From Haloterrigena gelatinilytica (GTDB lineage: Archaea > Halobacteriota > Halobacteria > Halobacteriales > Natrialbaceae): a stretch of DNA of 64,000 nucleotides. A program made the position numbers and the translations under genes. Positions within the stretch are counted from its first letter, which is position 1; the number at the start of each line of letters is the position of its first letter. The stretch lies in assembly GCF_013342145.1 (NCBI RefSeq), contig NZ_JABUQZ010000001.1, positions 2,914,001-2,978,000 of the forward strand, given 5' to 3'. The notes under the pieces are model-generated. The model saw nothing but the letters and a program-made list of their open reading frames with translations. It ran no database searches and had not been told where the DNA came from. Below, piece after piece: positions 42,157 to 50,943 of this stretch.

Positions 42157-42921
42157 ATGGAGACGGACGAGGGCGACGAAACCGACGCGGGCGTCTCGAC
42201 CACGCGGAAGACGTTCGCGATCCTCGAGGCGCTCGCGGAAACGGACGGGCTCACGATCACGGAACTCACCCGCCGGACGGGGCTGAGCAAGAGCACCGTC
42301 TATCGCCACCTCGCGACGCTGACCGACATGGGGTACGTCGTCGAGCGCGACGGCGAACACTACGTCGGCTTCCGACTGCTCGAGATCAGCGAACAGGCCC
42401 GCAACCGGGAGACGGGGTACGCGGCCGCCAAGCGGTCGGTGTTCGAACTCGGGCAGGAGACGGGCGAGCGCGCGGTCTTCACCGTCGAGGAGCGCGGCGA
42501 GGCCGTCTACGTCCACCGGTACGGAAGCCGCTCGAACACGCTGATCGGCAAGCGGCGACCGCTGCACACGCTGGCCTCGGGGAAGGCGATCCTCGCGGAG
42601 TGGGACGACGATGATGTCGCCCGGTTCGTCGCCGAGAAGGGCCTCGAGGCGGTCACGGACGACACCATCACCGACCCCGACGAACTCCGCGCCGAACTCG
42701 AGCGGATCCGCGAGCGCGGCTACGCCGTGAACGATCAGGAACACATGGACGGCCTCCGCGGGGTCGCCGTCCCCGTCTACACGCCCGACGACGACCTGCT
42801 GGGCGCGCTGGGCGTGTTCGGACCGACGAGCAGATTCAAAGACGAGGCCCTCCACGAGGAACTGCCGACCCGGCTCCGGGACAAGGCCGACGAGATCCGG
42901 GTGACGCTCGCCTACGGCTGA
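42157..42921 (+). CDS. IclR-family transcriptional regulator
   Basis: A 254-residue regulator: winged helix about 15-80 (TRKTFAILEALAETDGLTIT, LTRRTGLSKSTVYRHLATLT) and an IclR effector domain about 85-250 (SGKAILAEWDDDDVARFVAE, RGYAVNDQEHMDGLRGVAVP). ATG 42157 fits. It follows the glutaryl-CoA dehydrogenase-like gene after about 250 bp. The effector is probably an organic acid or CoA-linked compound, as in other IclR proteins. Confidence 0.93.
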   Translation: METDEGDETDAGVSTTRKTFAILEALAETDGLTITELTRRTGLSKSTVYRHLATLTDMGYVVERDGEHYVGFRLLEISEQARNRETGYAAAKRSVFELGQETGERAVFTVEERGEAVYVHRYGSRSNTLIGKRRPLHTLASGKAILAEWDDDDVARFVAEKGLEAVTDDTITDPDELRAELERIRERGYAVNDQEHMDGLRGVAVPVYTPDDDLLGALGVFGPTSRFKDEALHEELPTRLRDKADEIRVTLAYG

Positions 42922-43161
42922 TTCCCGCACACGGCTGCGTCGGCCGCTATCGGTTCGAAGCGGCGTCCAAGGACGACCGACTCGCGAGTGTCTCCGTCGA
43001 TCCCCACTTCGGTAGGGTTCAGTAGCAGTTCCAACTCGAGATGAAACGATGCCAGCCGTTCAGTTTCGATCCTGGCTGTTTCACTATACGGAACAAGTGG
43101 ATTGCATAGCGAGATCGTTCGCCGCCGCACCTTTATCAGTGATCGCGCGGCCAACGGGAGT

Positions 43162-43617
43162 ATGTCGACGCGACAGCACTCGACGCGACGAACGGTTCTT
43201 CGAACGCTCGGCTCGCTCGGACTGACATCGGTCGCCGCCGCCGCGACCGCCGGTGCCGACGGCGACGGCAGTAACAACGGGGACGACCCGTCACCGCCCG
43301 CGAACGGCGCTCGCTCGAGGTCGGCCGCGGCCGGTTGCGGATCGGCCGACGTGGACCGCTATATCGCCACCGTCGACCGAATCGTCGGCGGGAGATACGT
43401 CGTTCTCCTGCTCGAGTCGGACGGCGAACTCGTCGACCAGCACGTGGCTCGCCGGTCGACGCTCGAGTCGGTCGAGGAGAGCGATATCCTGCGCGTCGTT
43501 TTCAAAGACGGCGACCTCCTCGCGGCGAATCAACTCCCGAAACGACCCGGACGGAGCGCTTCGAAGCCGTCGCCCCAGGAGCGGTTCGACTCGCTGGCCA
43601 GCGACGGCCCGCCGTAA
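43162..43617 (+). CDS. Tat-exported DUF3006-like protein
   Basis: A 151-residue protein with a twin-arginine signal: STRRTVLRTLGSLGLTSVAA (Arg-Arg then hydrophobic stretch), followed by a low-complexity Gly/Asp/Ser region. Residues about 70-125 (VDRIVGGRYVVLLLESDGEL, LDESV-type turn, DILRVVFKDGDLLAA) match the DUF3006 fold. A Cys shortly after the signal (AAAGCGS) is less likely a lipobox. Exported, function unknown. ATG 43162 is chosen since longer upstream frames add no signal. Confidence 0.7.
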   Translation: MSTRQHSTRRTVLRTLGSLGLTSVAAAATAGADGDGSNNGDDPSPPANGARSRSAAAGCGSADVDRYIATVDRIVGGRYVVLLLESDGELVDQHVARRSTLESVEESDILRVVFKDGDLLAANQLPKRPGRSASKPSPQERFDSLASDGPP

Positions 43618-43787
43618 CGACGGTCGTCGAAGCGGTGGCTGGCCTGGGGCGTCTCCGGCGGTTACAGCGCCACCCGTAGCTGCTGCTCTGACTCAGCACT
43701 GCCTGTAGCTGCCGCTCAGACGGCCGTTAGTTGCAAGTCCTGCTCTCTAGCGGTTCAGAATTACACACATACGAATGTAATGTCCTG

Positions 43788-44564
43788 TTAGAATAGTTCC
43801 GTTTCGAGCGCGTCGATCTCGTCGATCAGCAGGTGGCCGATCTCCTCGGTCGTCGACTCGTCGACCGCCATGCGGTACGTCGGGCCGCCGATCGAGAACG
43901 CGCCGACGACCTCGCCGTCCGGACTCGTTATCGACGCGCCGATGGACCGATACCCCTCGATCAGCTCCTCGTTGTTGGTCGCGTACCCGCGCTCGCGGAT
44001 CGCCTCGAGTTCGTCGAACAACGCCGCCTCGTCGGTGATGGTTTCCTCCGTCGTCGCCGGGAGCTCCCAACGATCGATGATCTCTCGAACGCGCGCTTCG
44101 GGCATCGACGACAGGATCGCCTTGCCCGAGGCGCAGTTGTGCATGTAAAACCGGTTCCCAGCCCGGAAGGGTCCCGACTCCGACAGTCCCCGAGGGGTCG
44201 ACTCGCCGATGGCGTACTCGAGGGAGTACGCGCGACCGTTTTCCTCGACGATGAAGTCGGCCTCGTTGCTCGACTTCTCCGCGAGGGAATAGACTCGCCG
44301 CCGGGCCGCCGCGTACAGCGGGTTTCGATCGCGCGCGTGTTCGCCGAACGGGAGAAACTGGAGGCCGACGTGGTAGGTGTCACCCTCGCGGACGAGAAAT
44401 CCCTCCTTGACCAGCGTGTGAAGGTGGTTGTGAATGGTACTCTTCGCCACCTCGAGCTGGTCGGCGAGTTCGCTCAACGTGGCGCCGTCGTCGTCGCGAA
44501 CCGCGCGAACGACTGCGAGCGACGTTTTCGTCGTCTTGACCGGGCGAGGTGCGTCGTCCGTCAT
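43788..44564 (-). CDS. IclR-family transcriptional regulator
   Basis: A 258-residue IclR protein: winged helix (TSLAVVRAVRDDDGATLSEL, LEVAKSTIHNHLHTLVKEGF) and effector domain (CASGKAILSSMPEARVREII, RGYATNNEELIEGYRSIGAS). ATG 44564 is preferred over one at 44591. Three copies of an AATGTGTGAA motif lie upstream, the nearest 32 bp before the start, suggesting autoregulation. It differs from the other IclR in the window and shares no close operon partner. Confidence 0.93.
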   Translation of the reverse strand: MTDDAPRPVKTTKTSLAVVRAVRDDDGATLSELADQLEVAKSTIHNHLHTLVKEGFLVREGDTYHVGLQFLPFGEHARDRNPLYAAARRRVYSLAEKSSNEADFIVEENGRAYSLEYAIGESTPRGLSESGPFRAGNRFYMHNCASGKAILSSMPEARVREIIDRWELPATTEETITDEAALFDELEAIRERGYATNNEELIEGYRSIGASITSPDGEVVGAFSIGGPTYRMAVDESTTEEIGHLLIDEIDALETELF

Positions 44565-44595
44565 ACGTTCACCGTGGGAGTGCCCCGACATAAGC

Positions 44596-44613
44596 GTTCG
44601 GAATGTGTGAACG
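44596..44613. promoter_or_regulatory. candidate IclR operator 1
   Basis: GTTCGGAATGTGTGAACG, 32 bp upstream of the IclR start codon at 44564, where binding could block transcription. Shares core AATGTGTGAA with two further copies. Confidence 0.45.
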
Positions 44614-44784
44614 CGGGCGTTGTCGTGCCGGAGAAATTGTATCGAATTTTCCCGTATATTTCACTAATAAGGATGGAAAATAACTTGATTTCGTCCGTAT
44701 ATTAACATTCGATCGTGCGGTTGATAGGTCTTCTGTCGGCCCCTCAGTAGCTATCGGCCGGGAAGACGCTCGAACAGCGACTAC

Positions 44785-44802
44785 GTTCGAAATGTGTGAA
44801 TA
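44785..44802. promoter_or_regulatory. candidate IclR operator 2
   Basis: GTTCGAAATGTGTGAATA, same orientation as copy 1, about 220 bp upstream of the IclR gene. The two copies match at 15 of 18 positions. Confidence 0.45.
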
Positions 44803-44879
44803 GACGGCGACGACCGGCCACCGTTTCGATCGAGTTCGGGGAATCGTCATCCGTCACAGATCAGTAGCAAGATAGAACG

Positions 44880-44896
44880 TTCACACATTCGAAACA
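44880..44896. promoter_or_regulatory. candidate IclR operator 3 (inverted)
   Basis: TTTCACACATTCGAAAC, the reverse orientation of the same motif (GTTTCGAATGTGTGAAA), about 100 bp after the mini zinc gene. It and copy 2 could be bridged by one regulator. Confidence 0.4.
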
Positions 44897-44996
44897 CGCT
44901 ACTGAGAACGAGTCGCAACCGAGAAGCGTCGACTCGGTTCGTGCGGTAGCGTCTACTGAGTGTGATCAGTGCCGATCGGGAACCGCCCGATCGAGA

Positions 44997-45095
44997 CTAA
45001 TCAGCGCCGCAGCGTCCCGTCCAGCCGCAGTTTCGACACCACTCCGCCGAGACGGCGGTCGACTGACCGCAGAGCGGACAGCTCCGCTCAGTCAT
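44997..45095 (-). CDS. 32-residue zinc-finger mini-protein (double CxxCG)
   Basis: A very short gene, translation MTERSCPLCGQSTAVSAEWC then RNCGWTGRCGAD. It has two knuckles, CPLCG (Cys 6 and 9) and CRNCG (Cys 20 and 23), that can hold one Zn, plus a further Cys 29. It belongs to the small CPxCG-type zinc proteins (micro-proteins) known in haloarchaea, several of which affect metabolism or motility. Its ATG overlaps the end of the P5C dehydrogenase gene (ATGACTGA, 8-bp overlap), so translation is probably coupled. A partner role with P5CDH or the proline block is inferred only. Confidence 0.8.
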   Translation of the reverse strand: MTERSCPLCGQSTAVSAEWCRNCGWTGRCGAD

Positions 45096-46623
45096 CGTCG
45101 GTCGTGATGTCCGCGGACAGTCCCTGGGCCATCTCGATGTCCTTCGAGTTGTTCAGCGTCCAGGCGGTGCGCTCGGTGACGGCCTCGATCACTTCGCGGC
45201 CGCTCGGGTAGCCGTTGCCGGACTTCTTGACGCCGCCGAAGGGCAGGTGGACCTCGGCGCCGATACACGGCAGGTTGCCGTACGCGAGCCCGACCTCGGC
45301 GTTGTCGCGGTAGTAGTTGACCTCGCGGTAGTCCTCGGAGATGATCGCTCCCGCGAGCCCGTACTCGGTGTCGTTGTGGATCTCGACGGCGTCCTCGATG
45401 TCGCCGGAGTACTCCATGAGCGCGACGTGGGGACCGAAGACCTCCTCCCGGGTACAGCGGAGGTCGGCCTCGTGATCGGCCTCGTAGACGAACGGGCCGA
45501 TCCAGTGGCCGTCCTCGTGGCCGTCCGGAATCTCGTCGGCAGCCAGTTCGTCGCGGTCGACGAGCACGTCGACGTCCTCCTCGCGGGCGAGTTCGTTGTA
45601 CTCGAGGACCTTCTCCTTGTGCTCGCCCTCGACGAGCGGGCCCATGAAGGTGTCTTCGGCCAGCGGGTCGCCGACGGCGACGTTCTCGGCGACGTCGACG
45701 AACCGTTCCTTGAACTCGTCGTAGACGTTCTCGTGGACGATCAGGCGCTCGGCCGAGACGCAGCGCTGTCCGGTGGTCTTGAACGAACTCATCACGGCCG
45801 AGTGGACGGCCGTATCGAGGTCAGCCTCGTCGGTGATGACGACCGCGTTCTTCCCGCCCATCTCGCAGGCTGCGAGCTTGCCGGGCTGTTCGGCGACGGT
45901 CTGGCCGACTTGTTGGCCGACCTCGGCCGAACCGGTGAAGAGGACGGTGTCGACGCGCTCGTCCTCGACGATGGCCTCGCCGGCGTCGCCGAAGCCTTGG
46001 ACCATGTTGAAGACGCCGTCCGGGATGCCGCTGTCCTCGAACATCTCGGCGACGATCTGGGCGCACCACGGCGTCTGTTCGGCGGGCTTCCAGACGACCG
46101 TGTTCCCCTCGACAAGCGAGACGGCCATGTGCCAGAACGGGATCGCGACCGGGAAGTTCCAGGGCGTGATACAGCCGATGACGCCGCGGGGCTTGCGGCG
46201 CATGTAGGCGTCCTTGCTCCCGATCTCGCTCGGGACGACGTCGCCGTGAGGGTGGCGGGCGTTGCCCGCGGCCCACTCGACCATGTGGGCGGCCTCGACG
46301 ACGTCGGCCTTCCCTTCCGAAATCTCCTTCCCGCACTCCTTGGTGACGATCTCGCCGAGCTCGTCCGTTCGCTCGCGGAGCTCGTGGTAGATGTCCCAGA
46401 GGTACTCGGCGCGGTCGATGTGGGAGAGTTCGCGCCACTCGTCTTGGGCTTCTTCCGCCGCCTCGAGGGCGGCGTCGACGTCGGCCTGGGTCCCGCGGTG
46501 GAAGGTCCGCAGGGTCTCGCCGGTCGCCGGGTTCTCGCTTTCGAAGGTCTCGTCGCCCTCCCCGTCGGTCCACTCGCCGTTGATGTAGTGCCGGTCAGGC
46601 TGAGCTGTCGTCTGCTGACTCAT
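45088..46623 (-). CDS. aldehyde dehydrogenase, probable 1-pyrroline-5-carboxylate dehydrogenase
   Basis: A 511-residue ALDH: GCITPWNFPVAIPFWHMAVS, FTGSAEVGQQVGQ, catalytic Glu in CEMGGKN, catalytic Cys in TTGQRCVSAERL, and LPFGGVKKSGNGYPSGRE. On sequence alone it is an ALDH of the P5CDH/semialdehyde group. Context favours P5CDH (1-pyrroline-5-carboxylate to glutamate) because proline dehydrogenase lies 1 kb away across a shared regulator gene. ATG 46623 (MSQQTTAQ) was chosen; ATG further up (46668) gives no conserved sequence. It runs divergently from the regulator at 46837. Confidence 0.8.
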   Translation of the reverse strand: MSQQTTAQPDRHYINGEWTDGEGDETFESENPATGETLRTFHRGTQADVDAALEAAEEAQDEWRELSHIDRAEYLWDIYHELRERTDELGEIVTKECGKEISEGKADVVEAAHMVEWAAGNARHPHGDVVPSEIGSKDAYMRRKPRGVIGCITPWNFPVAIPFWHMAVSLVEGNTVVWKPAEQTPWCAQIVAEMFEDSGIPDGVFNMVQGFGDAGEAIVEDERVDTVLFTGSAEVGQQVGQTVAEQPGKLAACEMGGKNAVVITDEADLDTAVHSAVMSSFKTTGQRCVSAERLIVHENVYDEFKERFVDVAENVAVGDPLAEDTFMGPLVEGEHKEKVLEYNELAREEDVDVLVDRDELAADEIPDGHEDGHWIGPFVYEADHEADLRCTREEVFGPHVALMEYSGDIEDAVEIHNDTEYGLAGAIISEDYREVNYYRDNAEVGLAYGNLPCIGAEVHLPFGGVKKSGNGYPSGREVIEAVTERTAWTLNNSKDIEMAQGLSADITTDDD

Positions 46624-46836
46624 ACGGTACGAATGATGGATCATCGCGGAATAACCACGGCCTCCCATGGTCGGGACCGTCCGCCTCCCCCGGCGGTCGG
46701 TTCGAGGGCCGTCTCTCGATCTGCGTTTCGGGCTCCAACGCGGCGGAATTGAGCCGATCGGCGGCGAACTAACGCGCGTTATCGCTATTCAGTATGTTTA
46801 TAGTGCTCACACGGAACTAGCGAGTAGAGCCGACCC

Positions 46837-47568
46837 ATGAGCAGCACGAGTTCGACGACGACTACGACAGGGTCTCCGGACGGCACACGACTCACACTCG
46901 AGATCTGGCACCCGGATTGCTGGGGCTTGCAGGCGACCGAGGCGGTCGACGCCGGTCTGCTCGTCCACACCGTCCACCGCACCGTCGAAGACGCGGTCAA
47001 AGGCCACTTCACCGTGTACGCCGATACGACGAACCAACTCGACGAGTTCGTCGCCTTCGCGGACGAGTCGCCGCTGACCCACTCGACGGTCGAACTCGGA
47101 CAACGACCGACCAGCACGGCACCGAACCCGGGGAACGCGACCCGCGAACTGTTCGTCGAGTACGAGCCCGAACACAGCATCAGCGACGCGCTCGTCTCCC
47201 ACGGCTTCATCCACGACGCGTCGGTGCGCGTCGAAGGCGGCGTCGAACACTGGCCGGTCTTCGTCGCCGGTGGCCGCGACGAGATCCGGAACCGACTCGA
47301 GGCGATCCGGACCGAGACCGACGCGGAAATCTCGGTCAGCCGGGTCGCCACGCCCGACGGCGGCCCGTCCGAGACCGCCGACCGGACGGATCGTCTCACG
47401 CCCCGACAGCGCGAAGCGTTCGAACTCGCCTGCGAGCAGAACTACTACGCCTGGCCCCGCGAGATCAGCACGCGCGAACTCGCGGACGAACTCGGCGTTT
47501 CGAAGACGACGCTGCTCGAGCACCTCCGAAAGGCCGAAGCGAAGTTGCTCAATCCCGACGACGTCTGA
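46837..47568 (+). CDS. HTH-10 (bacterio-opsin-activator type) regulator of the proline block
   Basis: A 243-residue haloarchaeal regulator. The N-terminal domain (about 20-170) is the family's sensory fold (IWHPDCWGLQATEAVDAGLL, LFVEYEPEHSISDALVSHGF). The C-terminal HTH-10 (about 185-240) reads RLTPRQREAFELACEQNYYA, ISTRELADELGVSKTTLLEH. It lies between the P5CDH and ProDH genes, the position of a pathway-specific regulator (PutR-like) in haloarchaeal proline loci. A TATA element GTTTATAG lies about 36 bp upstream. It is a good intact comparison for the frameshifted HTH-10 at the window start. Confidence 0.88.
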   Translation: MSSTSSTTTTTGSPDGTRLTLEIWHPDCWGLQATEAVDAGLLVHTVHRTVEDAVKGHFTVYADTTNQLDEFVAFADESPLTHSTVELGQRPTSTAPNPGNATRELFVEYEPEHSISDALVSHGFIHDASVRVEGGVEHWPVFVAGGRDEIRNRLEAIRTETDAEISVSRVATPDGGPSETADRTDRLTPRQREAFELACEQNYYAWPREISTRELADELGVSKTTLLEHLRKAEAKLLNPDDV

Positions 47569-47655
47569 TCGCCTCTGCCGTTTATTCCTCGATACTTCCA
47601 ACAGAATCTTTTGGTCGGGTATCGATTTAGGGTGGTTCCGTACCAGCGATCGGGT

Positions 47656-48495
47656 ATGATTCCCCCGATTGCGAGCCGGTTCGTCGCCGGCACGTCCGCA
47701 TCCGGTGCGCTGGATCACGTGTCCGACTGTAATCGAGACGGAATGGGCGGCATCCTGAACCTTCTCGGCGAACACTACCACGAACCCGAACCCGCGGCCG
47801 AGGACGCCGACGAATACTGCCACCTCGCCTCCCAACTGGCCGAGCGCGACCTGAACGGGACCATCTCCGTCAAACCCTCCCAGATCGGGATCGACGTCGG
47901 TCCGGACGTCTTCACGGCGAACTTCGAACGAATCGTCGAGGCCGCGGCGGCCGAAGACGTCTTCGTCTGGTGTGACATGGAAGACCACACGACGACCGAC
48001 ACGACGCTCGACGCCGTCGAATCCGCGGCCCGCGACCACCCGGACGGCGTCGGCGTCGCGATTCAGGCCAACCTCAAGCGGACGCGCGACGACCTCGAGC
48101 GACTCGCCGACGTTCCCGCGGCGGTCCGTCTGGTCAAGGGCGCCTACGACGAACCGTCGTCGGTCGCGCTCGATTCGAAGGCGGCCGTCGACGAGGCCTA
48201 CGAGGACCACCTCGAGTTCCTCTTCCGCGAGTTCGATCACGGTGTCGCGGTCGGGAGCCACGACACGAAGATGCTCAAGACCGCGGTCGACCTCCACAAG
48301 GAGTACGGCACGCCGTTCGAGATCCAGATGCTCATGGGCGTCCGCGAGGACGCACAGCGGGAACTCGCCGAGAAGGGCTACGAGGTCAACCAGTACGTCC
48401 CCTACGGCGACAAGTGGATGCAGTACTTCTATCGCCGCGTCCGCGAACGGAAGGAGAACGCGCTGTTCGCGCTTCGCGCCGTCGTCGGCGTCTGA
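47656..48495 (+). CDS. proline dehydrogenase
   Basis: A 279-residue FAD enzyme, TIM-barrel PRODH type: MIPPIASRFVAGTSASGALD, NGTISVKPSQIGIDVGPDVF, DVFVWCDMEDHTTTDTTLDA, VRLVKGAYDEPSS (Lys-Gly-Ala-Tyr motif), VGSHDTKML and FEIQMLMGVREDAQRELAEK. It oxidises L-proline to 1-pyrroline-5-carboxylate. This is the compact single-domain form of bacteria and archaea. ATG 47656 is preferred; an earlier GTG/TTG frame to 47611 adds unlike residues. It probably has its own promoter. Confidence 0.93.
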   Translation: MIPPIASRFVAGTSASGALDHVSDCNRDGMGGILNLLGEHYHEPEPAAEDADEYCHLASQLAERDLNGTISVKPSQIGIDVGPDVFTANFERIVEAAAAEDVFVWCDMEDHTTTDTTLDAVESAARDHPDGVGVAIQANLKRTRDDLERLADVPAAVRLVKGAYDEPSSVALDSKAAVDEAYEDHLEFLFREFDHGVAVGSHDTKMLKTAVDLHKEYGTPFEIQMLMGVREDAQRELAEKGYEVNQYVPYGDKWMQYFYRRVRERKENALFALRAVVGV

Positions 48496-49063
48496 TGGAG
48501 TGGGATCAGTAACGTCGAGGAACCGCTCCGACTGACGACAGCGCATAAGATCCGTTTCAGACGAGAGACGATACTATTCCTGTCGGTTCACGAATCACCG
48601 AGTACGCGCGCCCGGCGTACACGGAGTCCACAGTTTCAGTCATTGATCGCTGAATACAGCAGTCACCGGCAATATAGACGTCTGTGCGTAATCGCATAGT
48701 ACCGCGATCTGCTGTTTGCTCAGCGAGGCACTGATAGATCGAGGCTGAGCCGAAGGGAGTTCCTCCTTAGTGAATGAATGCTGATCGAGGGGCCAACACT
48801 GACCAACGGGTTCTCCGAATGTACCGCTTTTGAGCCCGATACGATGGGAGATTGAACGATTTCACGAGATATTGCGTGACAGTCAGACCAGCACAGAGCG
48901 CTGGCTGGTCGTCTACACCACCCCTACAACTATTTTTGGAATCACCAAGTACTGGCGGATCGACCCTGGTTACAGCATTCGAGCAGGCGATTTGATGTAC
49001 CGATGTCCACGATACGAGAACAGGAAGGTTTATACAAGCGTATCATTCATGTTTTTTCGTAGC
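48496..49063. other. intergenic region, no intact gene
   Basis: Lower-GC space between ProDH and the transporter. The frame in phase with the transporter from 48830 has an IRWEIERFHEILRDSQ-like segment that only loosely recalls a transposase; too weak to call. The promoter of the transporter lies at its end (TATA 49029-49034). Confidence 0.45.
49029..49034 (+). promoter_or_regulatory. TATA box of the NSS transporter
   Basis: TTTATA about 30 bp before ATG 49064. It places the transcript start close to that ATG, and so argues against the ATG at 49049 and the longer frame from 48830. Confidence 0.65.
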
Positions 49064-50515
49064 ATGGAAGAAGATACAGGACTCGCCCGTGATCAGTGGG
49101 CAACACGGTTCGGTTTCGTTATGGCACTGGTCGGGGCTGTGGTGGGGTCTGGCAACATCTGGCGAATGCCGTACGTTGCTGGAATGAACGGAGGTGGGGC
49201 GTTTCTGGTTATCTATCTCGTCCTACTGTACCTCATCGCCGTCCCTGGATTGATGGCAGAAACGCTTCTCGGCCGGTACACGCAAAGTGGAGTCATTGGT
49301 GCGTTTAAGAACTTCCTCGGAGAGGGGTGGTCCGAAGGGTTGGGCCTCGTAGTCGTCATCGTCAATATCGGGTTGATGTCTTACTACGCCCCGGTAATCG
49401 CGTGGACAATCTACTATCTGGCACACGCGGCACTGGGAACGTTCTACCAACCTGGATTCGACCCCACGGCGTTCTGGGCCGCGTTCTCTGGATCCCCACT
49501 GTTAGTCGTGGGACTGCACACGTTGGTTGCGGTCCTAGTCGGATTCGTCTTGCTTTTCGGTATCTCGGATGGTATCGAACGAGTCGTCAAATGGATGATC
49601 CCGGCTTTGGTGGTGACGCTGTCCGCAGTCGCTATCAAAGGACTAACGCTCCCCGGAGCGATGGAAGGGCTCGCGTTCGCGTTCAATCCTGAGTGGGAGT
49701 ACATGACCGATGCAAATACGTGGATTGCTGCTCTCGGTCAGGCACTCTTCTCAACCGGGCTGGGATGGGGTATTGCGCTCACTTACGGTAGCTATCTCGG
49801 AAAGAACGACGACGTCCCGCTCGGCGGCGGCCTGATCACCGCGGTTGGGAACACGAGCATCGGTCTACTCGCCATCTTTACCGTGTTCCCTGCCGTCTTC
49901 GCGTTCGGTCTGGAACCGACTACGGGAGCTGAGTTGACCTTCGTTTCGCTCGTTTCGATCTTCCCGAGTATGACCGGCGGCTACATCTGGGGCCTTCTGT
50001 TCTTCCTCGGCTTCCTGTTCGCTACATACTCGTCCGGCCTCGGTATCACAGAGGTCGGGGTAACGACGGTCAAAGAAGAGACGCGTCTGACGCGTACTCA
50101 GTCCGTGATAGCAGTTGTCGGCGCTTGGTGGCTGCTCGGGATTCCGAGCGCGTATTCCTCTGAGTTCCTCGGATGGATGGACTTCATGTTCGGCAACTTC
50201 GGACTCCCGCTCGCGACGTTGATGATACTCATCCTCGTCGGCTGGGTGATCGATTCGAAACGCGCTCGCATCCTCGACTTAAATCATAACAGCGACGTCT
50301 ATATTGGCTCTTACTGGGATCCGATCATCAAATACGTGATTCCGACCGTGATGGTCTTCATTATGGGGTATTACTTCGCAACCAATATCGAGGACCCGCG
50401 GGCGATCAGCGGTCTCGCCCTCATGACTGGTCTTACTATCGGGAGTATCCTACTCATGCAGTTCATTCGGAGAGGAAAGACGAATGAACCCGCTCTGACG
50501 CCAGGAGGTGACTGA
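49064..50515 (+). CDS. NSS/SNF-family Na+-coupled transporter
   Basis: A 483-residue 12-helix sodium:neurotransmitter symporter-family protein (LeuT fold). It opens DQWATRFGFVMALVGAVVGS then GNIWRMPYVAGMNGGGAF, with the unwound helix-1 sodium/substrate site. The rest is hydrophobic with short loops and a typical ending. Substrate is likely an amino acid. In this locus, between proline dehydrogenase and proline racemase, proline or hydroxyproline uptake is the best guess. A 107-residue single-helix protein follows after 2 bp and is probably its small subunit. Confidence 0.88.
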   Translation: MEEDTGLARDQWATRFGFVMALVGAVVGSGNIWRMPYVAGMNGGGAFLVIYLVLLYLIAVPGLMAETLLGRYTQSGVIGAFKNFLGEGWSEGLGLVVVIVNIGLMSYYAPVIAWTIYYLAHAALGTFYQPGFDPTAFWAAFSGSPLLVVGLHTLVAVLVGFVLLFGISDGIERVVKWMIPALVVTLSAVAIKGLTLPGAMEGLAFAFNPEWEYMTDANTWIAALGQALFSTGLGWGIALTYGSYLGKNDDVPLGGGLITAVGNTSIGLLAIFTVFPAVFAFGLEPTTGAELTFVSLVSIFPSMTGGYIWGLLFFLGFLFATYSSGLGITEVGVTTVKEETRLTRTQSVIAVVGAWWLLGIPSAYSSEFLGWMDFMFGNFGLPLATLMILILVGWVIDSKRARILDLNHNSDVYIGSYWDPIIKYVIPTVMVFIMGYYFATNIEDPRAISGLALMTGLTIGSILLMQFIRRGKTNEPALTPGGD

Positions 50516-50517
50516 TA

Positions 50518-50841
50518 ATGGCGGAAACATTAACTGCGTTCGGTTGGGTCGTCATGCTGTCGATGATAATTACCCTGTGGTGCGCTTCTATAGTGGCTCT
50601 CAAGAAGACCCTTTCCGAGGAGGACAAAAAAGCCGAGCTAATAACCCAACAGGGGGCGATAGAGAGCTACTCCCCACGCGCTCTGACCGAACTCCGTGAG
50701 TGGATCGAGAACCACCCGAACGATCCATATCGTGAGATAGCGGTCCAGCGGTACAACGAGTGCGTTGAGACTCTGAAAGAGATCGACGAGCCGTTTTACG
50801 ACTGGAACGACTCTCAGATATCTGACTTGGAGAAACTATAG
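50518..50841 (+). CDS. small single-helix partner of the NSS transporter
   Basis: A 107-residue protein with one N-terminal helix (about 8-29, WVVMLSMIITLWCASIVALK) and a polar, acidic C-terminal part. It starts 2 bp after the transporter stop (TGATAATG). Small one-helix partner proteins are known for some NSS transporters (MetPS-like). The soluble part (about 50-105) resembles no named domain. Likely a stability or regulatory subunit. Confidence 0.75.
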   Translation: MAETLTAFGWVVMLSMIITLWCASIVALKKTLSEEDKKAELITQQGAIESYSPRALTELREWIENHPNDPYREIAVQRYNECVETLKEIDEPFYDWNDSQISDLEKL

Positions 50842-50914
50842 GTCGCCGCTGCGGATCTGACTACCGTAATTGAATCGTTTTCATCGGTACTGAGATCCCC
50901 TCAGGAGCGAAATC

Positions 50915-50920
50915 ATTATA
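50915..50920 (+). promoter_or_regulatory. TATA box of the proline racemase gene
   Basis: ATTATA 24-29 bp before ATG 50944, consistent with a leaderless transcript separate from the transporter pair. Confidence 0.6.
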
Positions 50921-50943
50921 CTTGAACTCGCGGATGATAGGAT

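Noticed and set aside
48830-49063. Longer N-terminus for the NSS transporter, with an IRWEIERFHEIL segment like a transposase
   Set aside because: The TATA box and family length favour ATG 49064. The segment is too short and weak to call a transposase relic.
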